From Diphasiastrum complanatum (Eukaryota; Streptophyta; Lycopodiopsida; Lycopodiales; Lycopodiaceae): DNA of 64,000 nucleotides. Positions 34,765-45,511 of this stretch are shown here, piece after piece. Each line of letters starts with the position of its first letter. The first letter of the stretch is position 1. A program made the position numbers and the translations under genes. The notes under the pieces were generated by a model, which was not told the origin of the DNA, ran no database searches, and was given only the letters and a program-made list of their open reading frames with translations. The stretch is taken from assembly GCA_029204225.1 (NCBI GenBank), contig CM055097.1, positions 60,925,532 through 60,989,531 on the forward strand. Direction: 5' to 3'.

Positions 34765-35304
34765 ATGGCACGGACAAAGCAAACAACATGAATCCACCCT
34801 GGTGGAATTCCAATCTCAGGTGGTGGTCTGAGAAATCCACCACCACCACCTCTTCCACCACCACCTCCTCCTAGGCCTAGGGGCAGTCCAAGAGACCCTG
34901 CTTGGCTGAAGGATATTTGGAAGCTACAGAAGATGAATAATCTTCTGATTCCAAAAGCTCATATACAGAGATCCATCAGACAAGTTACAAGAAGTCTAAC
35001 TGTAGTTGTGAGATGGACTGTAACCGCAGTTGAGGCATTGAACACCACATATGAGGATTTTCAAGTAAAAAAAATTTCAGATACTATTGTTGCAGTTGTC
35101 CATGCCAAGAGGGTGACCATCATGCCCAAGGATGTCAACATAGTGTTCAGGCTAAGGGACACATATGACAAGTTTGCAGAGTACTTCAGACCAGCTCCTT
35201 CATTTCCTCCAAAACAAGATTCAGAGAAAAGAAAGCGAAGGCAATCTCAACCTTCCCGAGTTTTTCAGTGTTACTTCTTTCACCCCCTGCACTTGCCTTT
35301 GTAA
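34765..35304 (+). pseudogene. Divergent histone H3 / CENH3-like ORF with one in-frame TGA
   Basis: From ATG 34765 the frame reads MARTKQTT, the start of the H3 tail, then TGA at 34,789-34,791, and continues open to TAA 35,302-35,304 (about 179 codons). H3 has Arg (position 8) where the TGA stands; CGA to TGA is one methyl-CpG-type change. The rest of the tail is replaced by a Gly/Pro-rich stretch with long proline runs. From about residue 48 a histone fold follows: LKDIWKLQKMNNLLIPKA (alpha-N), IQRSIRQV (alpha 1), RWTVTAVEAL (alpha 2) and VHAKRVTIMPKD (loop 2/alpha 3), the last identical to H3. NLLIP-A and RWT resemble plant CENH3 more than canonical H3. A basic, NLS-like KRKRR lies near the C-terminus. 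Upstream are a TATA box and two inverted-arm modules; downstream are Ulp1-like genes. It could be translated from an internal ATG (34,933), without the tail. Confidence 0.75.
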
Positions 35305-35380
35305 ATACTCCTCAGTATGTATAGTATGGCCAATTGTTAAACACTTATCTTCAAGCTTTAGGTCCTCTCTACAGTTTTAG

Positions 35381-35790
35381 GATGCCAAAGACCAATGCTG
35401 GTTTCCCCTATCTAAATTAGATACAAGTGAATTAGAAAGTAGGGATAAAATGCTAGGGGACAATGTACGAGGGGGGGCAATTCAATACTGGATGGAATTT
35501 TTCTAGACCCCATTGTTTATAGTTCTAGCTTTGTTTCCTCTTCAATTCATGGCTGCTTTTGATTTCCTTGACTTCAAAAGTCTGCACGATGATATGCTAC
35601 AATACGTCAGATTGGGGACTCCAATTCTCGTTCTTCCATACATAACAAAGTAAGTGTATTTCTATCAGATTTTATTAAGTAGAATTTTTTATATGAATAT
35701 TTATTCAAATAAATTGATGGTTTTATGATTGCAGTGATCATTGGAGCTTATATGTGTTGTACTTATATGCCAATTATGAGGGTGTGTGTA
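35381..35790 (+). pseudogene. Ulp1-like (C48) protease gene A, N-terminal catalytic half
   Basis: An exon from 35,381 (acceptor CAGTTTTAG) to 35,649 reads CWFPLSKLDTSELESRDK, AIQYWMEFF, TAG (35,504-35,506), then MAAFDFLDFKSLHDDML and TPILVLPYIT. After an intron (35,650-35,734) it continues NDHWSLYVLYLYANYE. DHWSL carries the catalytic His expected in C48 proteases, and the upstream helix-turn (L-x-x-x-x-x-D-x...I-x-Y-W) fits the substrate-binding front of the fold. The intron has the same phase and position as in gene B. The Asp and Cys of the triad are missing because the gene breaks off near 35,790, shortly before a solo LTR. It starts 77 bases after the H3-like ORF ends. Confidence 0.6.
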
Positions 35791-35819
35791 ATCCAGTTTG
35801 TTTAAAGATGAACTCTAAC

Positions 35820-36089
35820 TTAGAATTTGCTTTGCACAGAAACACAGATTATGCTACACAGTAACACAGATAGAAAACACTCTCCACAACAAGCTCACAT
35901 AGCAACTGTATTTCTCAAAATAAAATTACACTGTACATGTAGTTGTTCACTCAGGCAACTCATGCATGACCCAGGTTGCCGTTGGCGGGATGCGTGTCCC
36001 GTCGACTTGCCTCGTGGCGAGGCCAACTGATCCTTATCCACTAATAGGACCCACAATACAGTAACATAGTGATTCTACTTTAATTCTAA
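35820..36089 (-). repeat. Solo LTR, TTAG...CTAA family
   Basis: A 270-bp reverse-strand copy of the LTRs at 6317-6584 and 20,931-21,199, bounded by TTAGAATT and AATTCTAA, with no internal element sequence next to it. I cannot see a clean target duplication (CTAAC left, CTCTC right). It separates Ulp1-like genes A and B. Confidence 0.8.
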
Positions 36090-36106
36090 CTCTCTCCCTT
36101 CATAGA

Positions 36107-36906
36107 ATGCGAGATAGATACTATAGATTTAAGGGTGAGCCATCTACACCCATAGATAGGACAGACCTCCCTATCAAGAGGCCTAGGAAGCAGCCAGCCC
36201 CCAAGAGAGCCCCGAAGAAAGTAAAGAGAGTCGTTATTCCATCATCTCTTTTTGTTCATAATGTAGATACTGCTACACTAGATTCGATTGTAAACACATC
36301 TACAACCATTTTGGATAATCCAGTTATTCTTGTAGATACTTCTCATCCACCACCTCCTCCTCCTACAAATTTTTATACATATATAGATTCGGATGAGTAT
36401 CTTAAATTTGAGAGTGACGTATCTGATGTTGTAGATAGAATTGGAGTTCCATTTTGTTTTAGATTAGAGGAACTTGATTTCAGTATAAATTTTAGGGTCA
36501 TTAATTGTTTGGATCTGAAAAATAGATGAGCTTCTATTAGTGATCCTGTGATAGAGTCAGGGGTCCAACTCTTGCAATTTGATATTGCAAGAGATTCATA
36601 TAGAGAAATTTTGGTGCTCAGCAATTTTTTCCTTCAGACAATTAAGGAGAAGAACGACAATTTGTCACAGTGTCTGTTTAGTAGATGCACACCAGGTACA
36701 AAATATCTGCTTGTGCCTTATCATACCAAGTAAGACAATTTAAATGCTTCTTGTTGTTTATAGCTTTATCATTAGAAATATTTTTCAGAATTGCAGCTAA
36801 TGGACTCTCTATTTTATTTTGTAGTGAGCATTGGAGTTTAACCCCGATCTCTGTCAGGAGATCTATAGATAATGTTATTAACTTTTTGTGTAAAGGTGAA
36901 TTCGGC
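36107..36906 (+). pseudogene. Ulp1-like (C48) protease gene B, 5' part
   Basis: From ATG 36107 the product has a lysine/proline-rich N-terminus (KRPRKQPAPKRAPKKVKR, likely nuclear-localising), an acidic region with PPPPPP, then FRLEELDFSINFRV. A TGA at 36,527-36,529 interrupts, the same frame resuming with SGVQLLQFDIARDSY and KYLLVPYHT. An intron (36,730-36,829) precedes NEHWSLTPISV, the catalytic His motif. The intron phase matches gene A. The rest of the gene is displaced to 43.8 kb by a solo LTR and a complete copia element. Ulp1-family proteases remove SUMO-like modifiers; whether this one was a host or a transposon protein is open. Confidence 0.6.
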
Positions 36907-36970
36907 TAGTAATACACATAAGAATATTGACTCAATCCTACCGATTATATATAAATACATTCCAACAGAG

Positions 36971-37421
36971 TGTTAAAAATTCACAATTCTAGCTTGACTA
37001 GTTTTTGGTCATATGACTTGTAAATAGTTAGATGGTCATGATGTGGCTTGTCACACGTGCCAAATAGCATAGGATTCCATTCATAAGGATGTTCTCAAGT
37101 AGACCTAAGTGTTAGAACCTTTGGAATGAGTCCAAATTATGCTTAGATACAAGGGAGAAAAAATAGGAGCTATTTTTGGTAATTTTTGCATTGTTGAGGG
37201 ATCTCCAAGATTCCAACCCTAACTTGGTAGGGATGAAAGATCCACCAAAATTAGCATTAGGAATAAGTTTAGGGCTACTCATACCTGCCCAAAACCGTGA
37301 TGGATCATGTATATATAGGTGATGATATCTCACCAAAATCAATCAAGCAATTTCATGTTTTTTCTCTCATAATGGTGCAATTGCTCTCTATGTTCATAAT
37401 TGTTTGAGTACTTGTGATTAC
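36971..37421 (+). repeat. Left part of a solo LTR split by element 5
   Basis: 451 bp matching the first 451 bp of the element 5 LTR (starting TGTTAAAAATTC), ending in ATTAC at 37,417-37,421. Its missing right part is at 43,572-43,808. Element 5 sits exactly between them. Confidence 0.9.
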
Positions 37422-38103
37422 TGTTAAAAATTCACAATTCTAGCTTGACTAGTTTTGGTCATATGACTTGTAAATAGTTAGATGGTCATTGTGTGGCTTG
37501 TCACACGTGCCAAATAGCATAGGATTCCATTCATAAGGATGTTCTCAAGTAGACCTAAGTGTTAGAACCTTTGGAATGAGTCCAAATTATGCTTAGATAC
37601 AAGGGAGAAAAAATAGGAGCTATTTTTGGTAATTTTTGCATTGTTGAGGGATCTCCAAGATTCCAACCCTAACTTGGTAGGGATGAAAGATCCACCAAAA
37701 TTAGCATTAGGAATAAGTTTAGGGCTACTCATACCTGCCCAAAACCGTGATGGATCATGTATATATAGGTGATGATATCTCACCAAAATCAATCAAGCAA
37801 TTTCATGTTTTTTCTCTCATAATGGTGCAATTGCTCTCTATGTTCATAATTGTTTGAGTACTTGTGATTACTAATGATTATAGGATTGAATGTAGGTCTG
37901 GTGTACAGTACTCAGATTGTGGGAGGCCGTACTTTCACACGTGTGAAGCCTTCTTCAAGGATTTGGGCCATTTAGTGAGGTTCAAGCATAGATTTTTGAT
38001 GGATTTTGATGGTTCAACTTGTGCTAATCTTATGAAATCATAATCTATTGTTTCCCTCATCATTTCAAGTGTTTTAGGATCCTTATTTGCTGTAATTTTT
38101 ACA
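37422..38103 (+). repeat. 5' LTR of element 5
   Basis: Starts TGTTAAAAATTC, ends GTAATTTTTACA; TATATATAGG at 37,761-37,770 is a likely TATA box. The primer site begins at the next base. Confidence 0.95.
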
Positions 38104-38116
38104 TGGTATCAGAGCC
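38104..38116 (+). other. Primer-binding site of element 5
   Basis: TGGTATCAGAGCC directly after the LTR, complementary to the 3' end of initiator tRNA-Met. Confidence 0.95.
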
Positions 38117-38914
38117 TAAAGGTTGAAATGAGCTAAATCCTTGGTTTTCATTCAATTTGATCACAATTTTTGATCTAAATCTTGTGTAGATTGGATATTA
38201 GCATCTAGTATTGATTCTAGAACTCAAAGTGAGTCAAATACATTGGAGATTGGTGTTGTGTGACTTCATTTGCAGGTGTTTAGGTGTCTAAAACCAGAGG
38301 CAAAGTTGAATTCAATTCACATTACCAAGATAGCAAGTTTTGCTTGCTCCAAGCATTGAATTCTAAGCGAGTTTTGGAGGTGATTTCATAGAGGAGGATT
38401 TCTAGCATTCAAGGAGAGGGAATATCAGAGTTTTGGGGACTCTTCAAGGCTGTTCTAAGGTGTAGTAGGCACCTCCTAAAGTGATTTAGGTTCAGTCCAA
38501 CCATTGCTTGACTTATGCACCAAATTAGATCAATTTTTCATCAATTTTGATCATCTTTTGCTTGTGATTGGATAGTAGATTGTGTTGCATCCTCATTAAG
38601 TTCCATTTAGCTCTTTTACAAGTGATTTTGGAAGTATATTAGGTTGCTGAAATTCACTCTTGATCAGATCATTTGAAAGCTTTAATGTTCTTTATAGAAA
38701 GAGGGGCAATTCTACTAGTATTGTCTACTTCAATCAAGCAAGTGCATTGTTTCTAGTATTCTATGATTTGATTTTGTTAGAGATCATTCTTAGATCTTTA
38801 TAGGAAGTCTATTAATGATCTTTTCAGGTCCCTAAGAAGTGGGATAAGATAGACCTTCAATCAAATCAATAGAACTAACCTTCATTTGTGTCAAGTCCTT
38901 GATTAGGAGACTAG

Positions 38915-41900
38915 ATGGCATCTATAAATGCATATCTTTTGGATACTAATGAAAGGCTCAACAAAACTAACTATTCCATATGGAAAGTTAGAATGGAATC
39001 TATCATGATCATGCAAGATCTGATGGAAATTGTAAATGGTAAGGAGGGTGAACCTATTCATCCTCAAGAAAAAGCCAAATACATCAAGAGGTGCAATGTT
39101 GCACTACATTGCATAAAAATGAATGTTGCAAATGAACTCTTAAGAGAGGTAGGAGATTGCACTTCAGCTCAAGATGCTTGGGAGACTTTGCAAAAGGTCT
39201 ATGAATCCAAGAACCAAACTAGAATGTTAGCTTTGAAGAATCAAATCTATAGAAGCTATCAAAAGAAAGGAGAGAGTGCACATACTTTTGTCCTAGGAGT
39301 AAAGGAATTGAACAAAGAGCTAGCCTTTATAGGTGATCCTATCAAGGATGAAGAGCTTGTTCAACTCATATTGAATGGACTAAGCTTTGAATTTGACAAT
39401 TTGGTTCAGGGATATGCAATTATGGGTAAGCTACCCATACTTGAAGAACTCCAAGGCACACTCATGGTCGAGGAATCAAGAAGGAGCCAAATGCAAGAGA
39501 GGATGGATAGGCTTTCCATCCAATGTGGAGATGACCAAGCTCTCTTCACCAAAGGCAAAGGCAAGTCCAAAGGCAAAGTATCAACATTCAAGAAGTCTAC
39601 AAAGCTTGAGGATCAAGAAGGACCCTCAAAGGCATCTCCATCAACCACCAAAGTCAAGAAGGACAAATCAAAGGTGAAGTGCTACTATTGTAGCAAGATG
39701 GGGCATTATGCCTTGGAATGCTTCAAGAGGAAGCAAGATCAAATCCAAGCCAACATGAGCAAAGAGGAGGAGGAGGAGAGTTCACATGAGGACTCTCTCA
39801 TGATGTCCATATTTTCTTCAACAAGCTTCAAAGGAGAAGATCCTTGGTGGATTGACTCGGGTGCTAGTTCACACATGACTAGTAAAAGGGAGTTTTTCTC
39901 TTCTCTCTTATCTTATGATGGACCTATAAAGTCTATCTATACAGCAAATGATGAAGCTTGTAAGATTGAAGGAGTTGGTAGAATTCCCCTTTTCTTAGGA
40001 TCTTCCAAAAAGATCAACATAGAAGGTGTTTTGTACATTCCTACAATAACAAAGAATCTACTAAGTGTTGGCCAAATGGTAGACAATGGTTTCAATGTTG
40101 ACTTTGCTTCAAATGAATGTTTCATCAAGAAGAAGGGTAAGATAGTGGCTAAGGGCACTAGACTTGGCAAACTTTATAAGTTGGATGCATTTGTGGATAC
40201 TAATGTTGTCATGTTGGCCGAGAAGAGCAAGATATCTACTTTTACTTTATGGCACAAAAGACTTGGACATGTCAACTCGGGTTCCATGGAGGCTATGATC
40301 AAGGAGGAGTATGCTTTAGGCCTACCAAGGTCTATTGGGAAGGAAGACAAGGTTTGTGAAGCTTGTGCCTTATCCAAGGCACATAAGAAGGTGTTTCCTA
40401 ACTCCATCACAAAGTCATCTCATCCTCTTGAACTCATACACTCGGATGTGCACATTGCTAGCACCAAATCTAATGGAGGTTCATCCATGTTTTTAACCTT
40501 CATTGATGACTACTCAAGATATTGTTGGGTGTTCTTACTTTCCTTCAAGTCTCAAGTATTTGATACTTTTGTAAAGTTCAAGTTGTTTGTGGAAAAGCAT
40601 CATAATCATAGCATCAAGATTCTTAGAAGTGACAATGGTGGAGAATTCATCTCCAATGAGTTCAAGGCCTTTTGTGAGGAGGAAGGGATCAAGAAAGAGA
40701 CTTCTTGTCCTTACACTCCTCAACAAAATGGAGTTGCTGAAAGAAGGAATAGAACATTATGTGAATGTTCTAAGGCTTTAAGATTAGATGCTTGTTTGCC
40801 CAAATCCTTTTGGGGTGAGTCTCTTGTATGTGCAAACTACTTGATGAATAGAGTGTCTTGCAAAGCAATTGAAGGCAAAACTCCTTATGAGATGTTGTAT
40901 GGAAAGAAACCCAATCTTAATCACTTAAAAGTTTTTGGGTGTATATGTTATGTGCATGTGCCATTGGAAATAAGAACCAAGGAGGATCCATCTTCCACAA
41001 GAGGGATCATGCTTGGATATGCAAGCTCAAGCAAGGGCTACAAAGTCTATCTCCCATCCTTGAACAAATTTGTTGTTTCAAGGGATGTCATCTTTGATGA
41101 ACATCATATGCATATGCTTGAAGAAGGCTCAAGTGCTCCAACAATCAAGAAGAAGATGGCCGAGGAGCAAGATCTTGGTTTTGAGGAGGAGATCACAAGC
41201 ACCAAACCCACCTATCACACCAAGGAGATCTTCAAGGGAAAAAGTGGAGCCATCAAGGCTCACATATCAAGGCTAAGGACAGCAAGTTGAGGGTATCTCA
41301 TCCACTTCTTATGCTTTATCTAGTTTTGAAGAACCGTCTAATGTTGAAGATGCATTGAACTCCAAAGAATGGTATAAAGCTATGTTGGATGAGTATGATG
41401 CCTTGATTGAGAATGAAACTTGGTTGCTTGTTGAGAGACCTTAAAGGAATGTAATAGGATGCAAGTGGGTCTTCAAGCTTAAGTTGAATGCAAATGGGAG
41501 TGTTAACAAACATAAAGCAAGATTAGTTGCAAAAGGTTATGCTCAAGAGAGAGGGATAGACTATGAGGAAACTTTTGCACCCGTGGCCAAGATGGTCACA
41601 ATAAGACTAATCATTGCATTTGCATCACATTTTGGATGGATTCTATGTCAAATGGATGTCTCTAATGCTTTCTTGAATGGTTTTTTGGAAGAGGATATCT
41701 ATATGGAGCAGCCACAAGGGTTCATCAAGCATGGAATGGAGAACAAAGTATGCCATCTCCAAAGAAGCATCTATGGCTTGAAGCAAGCCTCGAGATCTTG
41801 GAATGCAAGACTACATTGCTATCTTATTTCACTTTCTTTTGCTCAAAGTGAATATGATCCCACTCTTTACATTAAGTTTGATGATGTTGGTATTGTACTT

Positions 41901-42875
41901 TTACTCATTTATGTAGATGACATCATCATTAGTGGAAATAGTGTTGATGGTATTGAAAAAATCAAGATAGATCTATCCTTAGAGTTCAAGATGGTAGATC
42001 TAGGGTGTCTTCACTTCATCTTAGGCATAGAAGTACTTAGAGGGTCTGATTTTATCTTTATAAGTCAAGTAAACTATGCTCAAAGTCTTTTGAATAAGTT
42101 TAAGATGGAAGTATGCAAAAGTGTTGACACACCAATGGAGCAAGATGTAAAAGTGCCAAATGAAGATGATGAAAGATCCTTCATGGACATCACTTTGTTT
42201 AGGCAACTTATAGGTTCCTTAATGTGGATCACTATAACTAGACCAGATCTTAGCTTTAGTGTATGTAGGTTGAGCCAATCCATGCAAAAGCCATTGAATA
42301 TCCATTGGAAAAAGGCTAAGAGGATTCTAAGATACATCTCGGGTACATTGGATTTTGGGATTCTATATAGAGGCGATGTGATTAACCTTCATGCATTTAG
42401 TGATTCAGATTTTGCAGGGGACAAGAGGGATAGGAAATCAACAAGTGCCTATTCAACTTTCATAGGAGAAGGTGTGGTTTCATGGCTTTCAAAAAAGCAA
42501 GAAACTATATCTCTATCTTCAACCGAGGCCGAGTACAAAGCTTTGACAACCACTACAAAGGAGGTACTTTGGATCAAGAGATTATTGGTGGAACTAAAGA
42601 TCATGGATTCAGAGGAGGCACCAATCATCTACAATGACAATATATCAGTCCAACACCTTGCATCTAACCCAATCTTCCATGCAAGATCTAAGCACATTGA
42701 GATATGCCATCACTTTGTGAGAGAAATGGTGCAAGCCAAGGAGATTGCTTTGGAGCATGTTCCAAGCAATGAATGTGTAGCTGATCTACTTACTAAACCA
42801 CTTCAAAAGACACCTTTTATGAAGTTCAGATCATCGCTTGGAGTGATTAGTAAAGCAATGATTGAACCAAGCTAG
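38915..42875 (+). pseudogene. copia gag-pol polyprotein of element 5
   Basis: ATG 38915 opens a 791-codon frame: Gag (NYSIWKVRMES, ELNKELAFIGD), zinc knuckle CYYCSKMGHYALEC at about residues 256-269, protease DPWWIDSGASSHM at about 309, pre-integrase WHKRLGHVN, integrase with HSDVH, RSDNGGEF and NGVAERRNRT (the D,D,E triad is present). Between about 41,150 and 41,230 the frame shifts; the correct frame then meets TAA at 41,274-41,276 and TAA at 41,442-41,444. From 41,484 it is open again to 42,875 with reverse transcriptase ([25 protein letters not shown]) and RNase H ([26 protein letters not shown]). Normally this would be one polyprotein. All catalytic motifs are intact; only three lesions separate it from a coding copy. 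Confidence 0.9.
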
Positions 42876-42889
42876 ATAGTGAGGAGGAG

Positions 42890-43571
42890 TGTTAAAAATT
42901 CACAATTCTAGCTTGACTAGTTTTGGTCATATGACTTGTAAATAGTTAGATGGTCATGATGTGGCTTGTCACACGTGCCAAATAGCATAGGATTCCATTC
43001 ATAAGGATGTTCTCAAGTAGACCTAAGTGTTAGAACCTTTGGAATGAGTCCAAATTATGCTTAGATACAAGGGAGAAAAAATAGGAGCTATTTTTGGTAG
43101 TTTTTGCATTGTTGAGGGATCTCCAAGATTCCAACCCTAACTTGGTAGGGATGAAAGATCCACCAAAATTAGCATTAGAGATAGGTTTAGGGCTACTCAT
43201 ACCTGCCCAAAACCGTGATGGATCATGTATATATAGGTGATGATATCTCACCAAAATCAATCAAGCAATTTCATGTTTTTTCTCTCATAATGGTGCAATT
43301 GCTCTCTATGTTCATAATTGTTTGAGTACTTGTGATTACTAATGATTATAGGATTGAATGTAGGTCTGGTGTACATTACTCAGACTGTGGGAGGCCGTAC
43401 TTTCACACGTGTGAAGCCTTCTTCAAGGATTTGGGCCATTTAGTGAGGTTCAAGCATAGATTTTTGATGGATTTTGATGGTTCAACTTGTGCTAATCTTA
43501 TGAAATCATAATCTATTGTTTCCCTCATCATTTCAAGTGTTTTAGGATTCTTATTTGCTGTAATTTTTACA
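42890..43571 (+). repeat. 3' LTR of element 5
   Basis: 682 bp, same length as the 5' LTR, preceded by a polypurine run and followed by the ATTAC target duplication. Confidence 0.95.
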
Positions 43572-43808
43572 ATTACTAATGATTATAGTATTGAATGTAG
43601 GTCTGGTGTACAGTACTCAGACTGTGGAGGGCCGTACTTTCACACGTGTGAAGCCTTCTTCAAGGATTTGGGCCATTTAGTGAGGTTCAAGCATAGATTT
43701 TTGATGGATTTTGATGGTTCAACTTGTGCTAATCTTATGAAATCATAATCTATTGTTTCCCTCATCATTTCAAGTGTTTTAGGATCCTTATTTGCTGTAA
43801 TTTTTACA
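43572..43808 (+). repeat. Right part of the split solo LTR
   Basis: 237 bp, beginning with the duplicated ATTAC and matching the last 237 bp of the LTR, ending TTTTTACA. Outer flanks are CAGAG (36,966-36,970) and TAGAA (43,809-43,813), possibly a decayed target duplication. Confidence 0.9.
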
Positions 43809-44270
43809 TAGAAAAACCCTAGTCAACTGAATGGGAGATCATCAGTCTGGAGGTAATTATGTCCTTCTCATCAGCATTTTGAAATCAACAATCTAATGTA
43901 TTTTGTGCTGAACTTTTTGCAATCACCCCACAAAATGATTCATTCAGTTGTGGGTGGTACACTTTGTACAATACAAAGTTGTTTTTTGAGTGGTTCAACC
44001 TACAACATGATGTTGATATTTCAAAGGTAATTCATTCTTGGTTTTGGAATGGTGATTAATTTTTCTATTCTGTAAATTTTCTAACCATTAAACTTTCTGA
44101 ATACACACCAGCCCATGTGTACAGATTTAGACAAAAAATTATCCTGAGCAATCTAGCGAGGGTAAGGCTTCAGCCACCCCCTGTTGATGATGGTGTTTCA
44201 GATGGTGTTATTATACTAAATAAATATGAGAAAAATATAGATAGCACAGAACAGATTTAGATTGAAATGT
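43809..44270 (+). pseudogene. Ulp1-like protease gene B, 3' part with catalytic Cys
   Basis: Right after the solo LTR the sequence reads TEWEIISLE, then (after a short break that may be an intron) ELFAITPQNDSFSCGWYTLY and NTKLFFEWFN, ending at a GT donor near 44,028. In C48 proteases this is the Gln of the oxyanion hole (PQ) followed by the nucleophilic Cys (SCG). A last exon after CACCAG (44,112) gives FRQKIILSNLARVRL and QPPPVDDGVSDG in one of its frames, with a stop at about 44,258. Together with 36,107-36,906 it makes an almost complete protease gene split by a 6.8-kb insertion. Confidence 0.6.
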
Positions 44271-44405
44271 ATAGAATTGATAGAAAAATATACATATATA
44301 TATCAAATGCAGCTCCATTTTATTGAATTTGAGAGCCCAAAATACATCTACTAATGCCCAACTTGGGCTTTCATTTATTAAATGAAAGAGTCTATACATA
44401 GATTT

Positions 44406-45040
44406 TTACTGAACTTTATTTGAAGCTATTGTTCTTCCACAATGGTAATTGTTGTAAGTAGATCTTTGCAACACGTTACCAGGTCTTGTCTTTTTTGTGT
44501 TCGTGACAAGACAAATATTAGCAAACGTGCCATTGCAAATTATGTCATTTTCCTTTAGTTTGTACTATTTTGAAATGGCAATAAACATAGAGTACTAACG
44601 ACTCTTCCGTTGATGATGAATTCGAAATAAGTCGATAGATTGGTTTGTGATAGCATGATCTCTGCTCTGATAAAATCAAGCATCCAATGCTCTTCCACCT
44701 CAACCATAGTCAAAAATTCTCCATTGTGTATGATGCTTATCTCCTTTCAGTCTGTGTAACCATTTAGTTCAAAGTCTTGATTTAGTTGTAGCCATGTACT
44801 ATCAATTTTCTTGTATCTCTGATAGCTAAATGTGAGACTGAACATTTTTTTTTCGATATGATAATGGAAGATCATTGACGACTTTTTTAACCTGCATTCT
44901 ATATTATTATTTGTTTTACTATCCCAGCCTTGATCCATGAGATCTGACAAGGTCTCATCTGATAAATCCTTGAAAACAAATAAAGTTGATGTCCTTCGAA
45001 CACTTGCACTTGAGAAAAAGCCAACAAATATATGCAATGA
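44406..45040 (-). pseudogene. FamA copy 2, 3' half
   Basis: Minus-strand exon 45,040-44,590 encodes RRTSTLFVFKDLSDETLSD, WDSKTNNNIECR, KKSSMIFHYHIEKK and, after a TGA near 44,747, HNGEFLTMVEVEEHWMLDFI and FEFIINGRVVS. A GT donor follows, and a possible last exon (ENDIICNGTFANICL) ends at TAA 44,406-44,408. It matches FamA copy 1 (18.3-19.6 kb) along this region but keeps the FFSSASVRRT start better. The 5' half is missing; the gag-only LTR element begins about 95 bases upstream. The product is unknown. As at the first locus, the gene runs tail to tail toward a Ulp1-like protease gene. Confidence 0.6.
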
Positions 45041-45134
45041 GATTTAACCAGCTTAGGTGAACAATTTTTGAACCCATACTTATCTTCATGGCATTTCTAA
45101 CATCAATGAGTAGAGTAAGGAGTACATGAATTCA

Positions 45135-45511
45135 TGTGATGGGGCACATGAGACCTAGCAAGATCAAGATCCCAATGCTCACATTCTGGCAAAGGAGGAA
45201 GAGGAGATGGAGCTCCTAGATCCCTCAATTGCAAATGAGCCAAAAGATTTCAAAAGTGATGTCTCTTGCCTACTTATAGACCAGTCCCCTAACTTGACTA
45301 AACATAACTACCTTAAAGATAGTTAGCCCTTGTTAAGTCTTATTAAATGTATTTGGGCCCTTGTTGGCCTATTATCCTTATTAATTACCTTGGAGGGCCT
45401 AAAGAGAGAACCACCTTATTCTATAGGCTAATAGCTCCTTTTGGGCCTACAAAGCTTACAATAAATATTCTAATGCATTGATAAGCATTGATGTACTAGT
45501 AGTATATGACA
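45135..45511 (-). repeat. 3' LTR of the gag-only element (short)
   Basis: 377 bp between TGTGATGG and ATGACA (plus strand), i.e. TGTCAT...CATCACA on the minus strand. The sister copy extends further on the internal side, so this one is probably truncated. Confidence 0.7.

Larger units (their letters stand above)
37422..43571 (+). mobile_element. Complete Ty1/copia element (element 5), inserted in a solo LTR of its own family
   Basis: Two 682-bp LTRs (37,422-38,103 and 42,890-43,571) flank a primer site, leader, gag-pol and a purine run (GTGAGGAGGAG). The target-site duplication is ATTAC (37,417-37,421 and 43,572-43,576). By eye the LTRs differ at about nine positions (roughly 1.3%), so the insertion is fairly recent. 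The polyprotein has one frameshift and two stops, so the copy is structurally whole but defective. Confidence 0.95.

Noticed and set aside
35779-35792. Shared GGTGTGTGTAAT at 20,912 and 35,781 next to LTRs of the same family
   Set aside because: The LTRs lie in opposite orientation with respect to the word, and the word is simple GT-rich sequence; coincidence is the easier explanation.
37112-37342. A 76-codon minus-strand frame present three times (37,112; 37,562; 43,030)
   Set aside because: All three lie at the same place in LTR copies of one family. They are repeated because the LTR is repeated, and the frame is antisense to the LTR promoter; nothing else suggests a gene.
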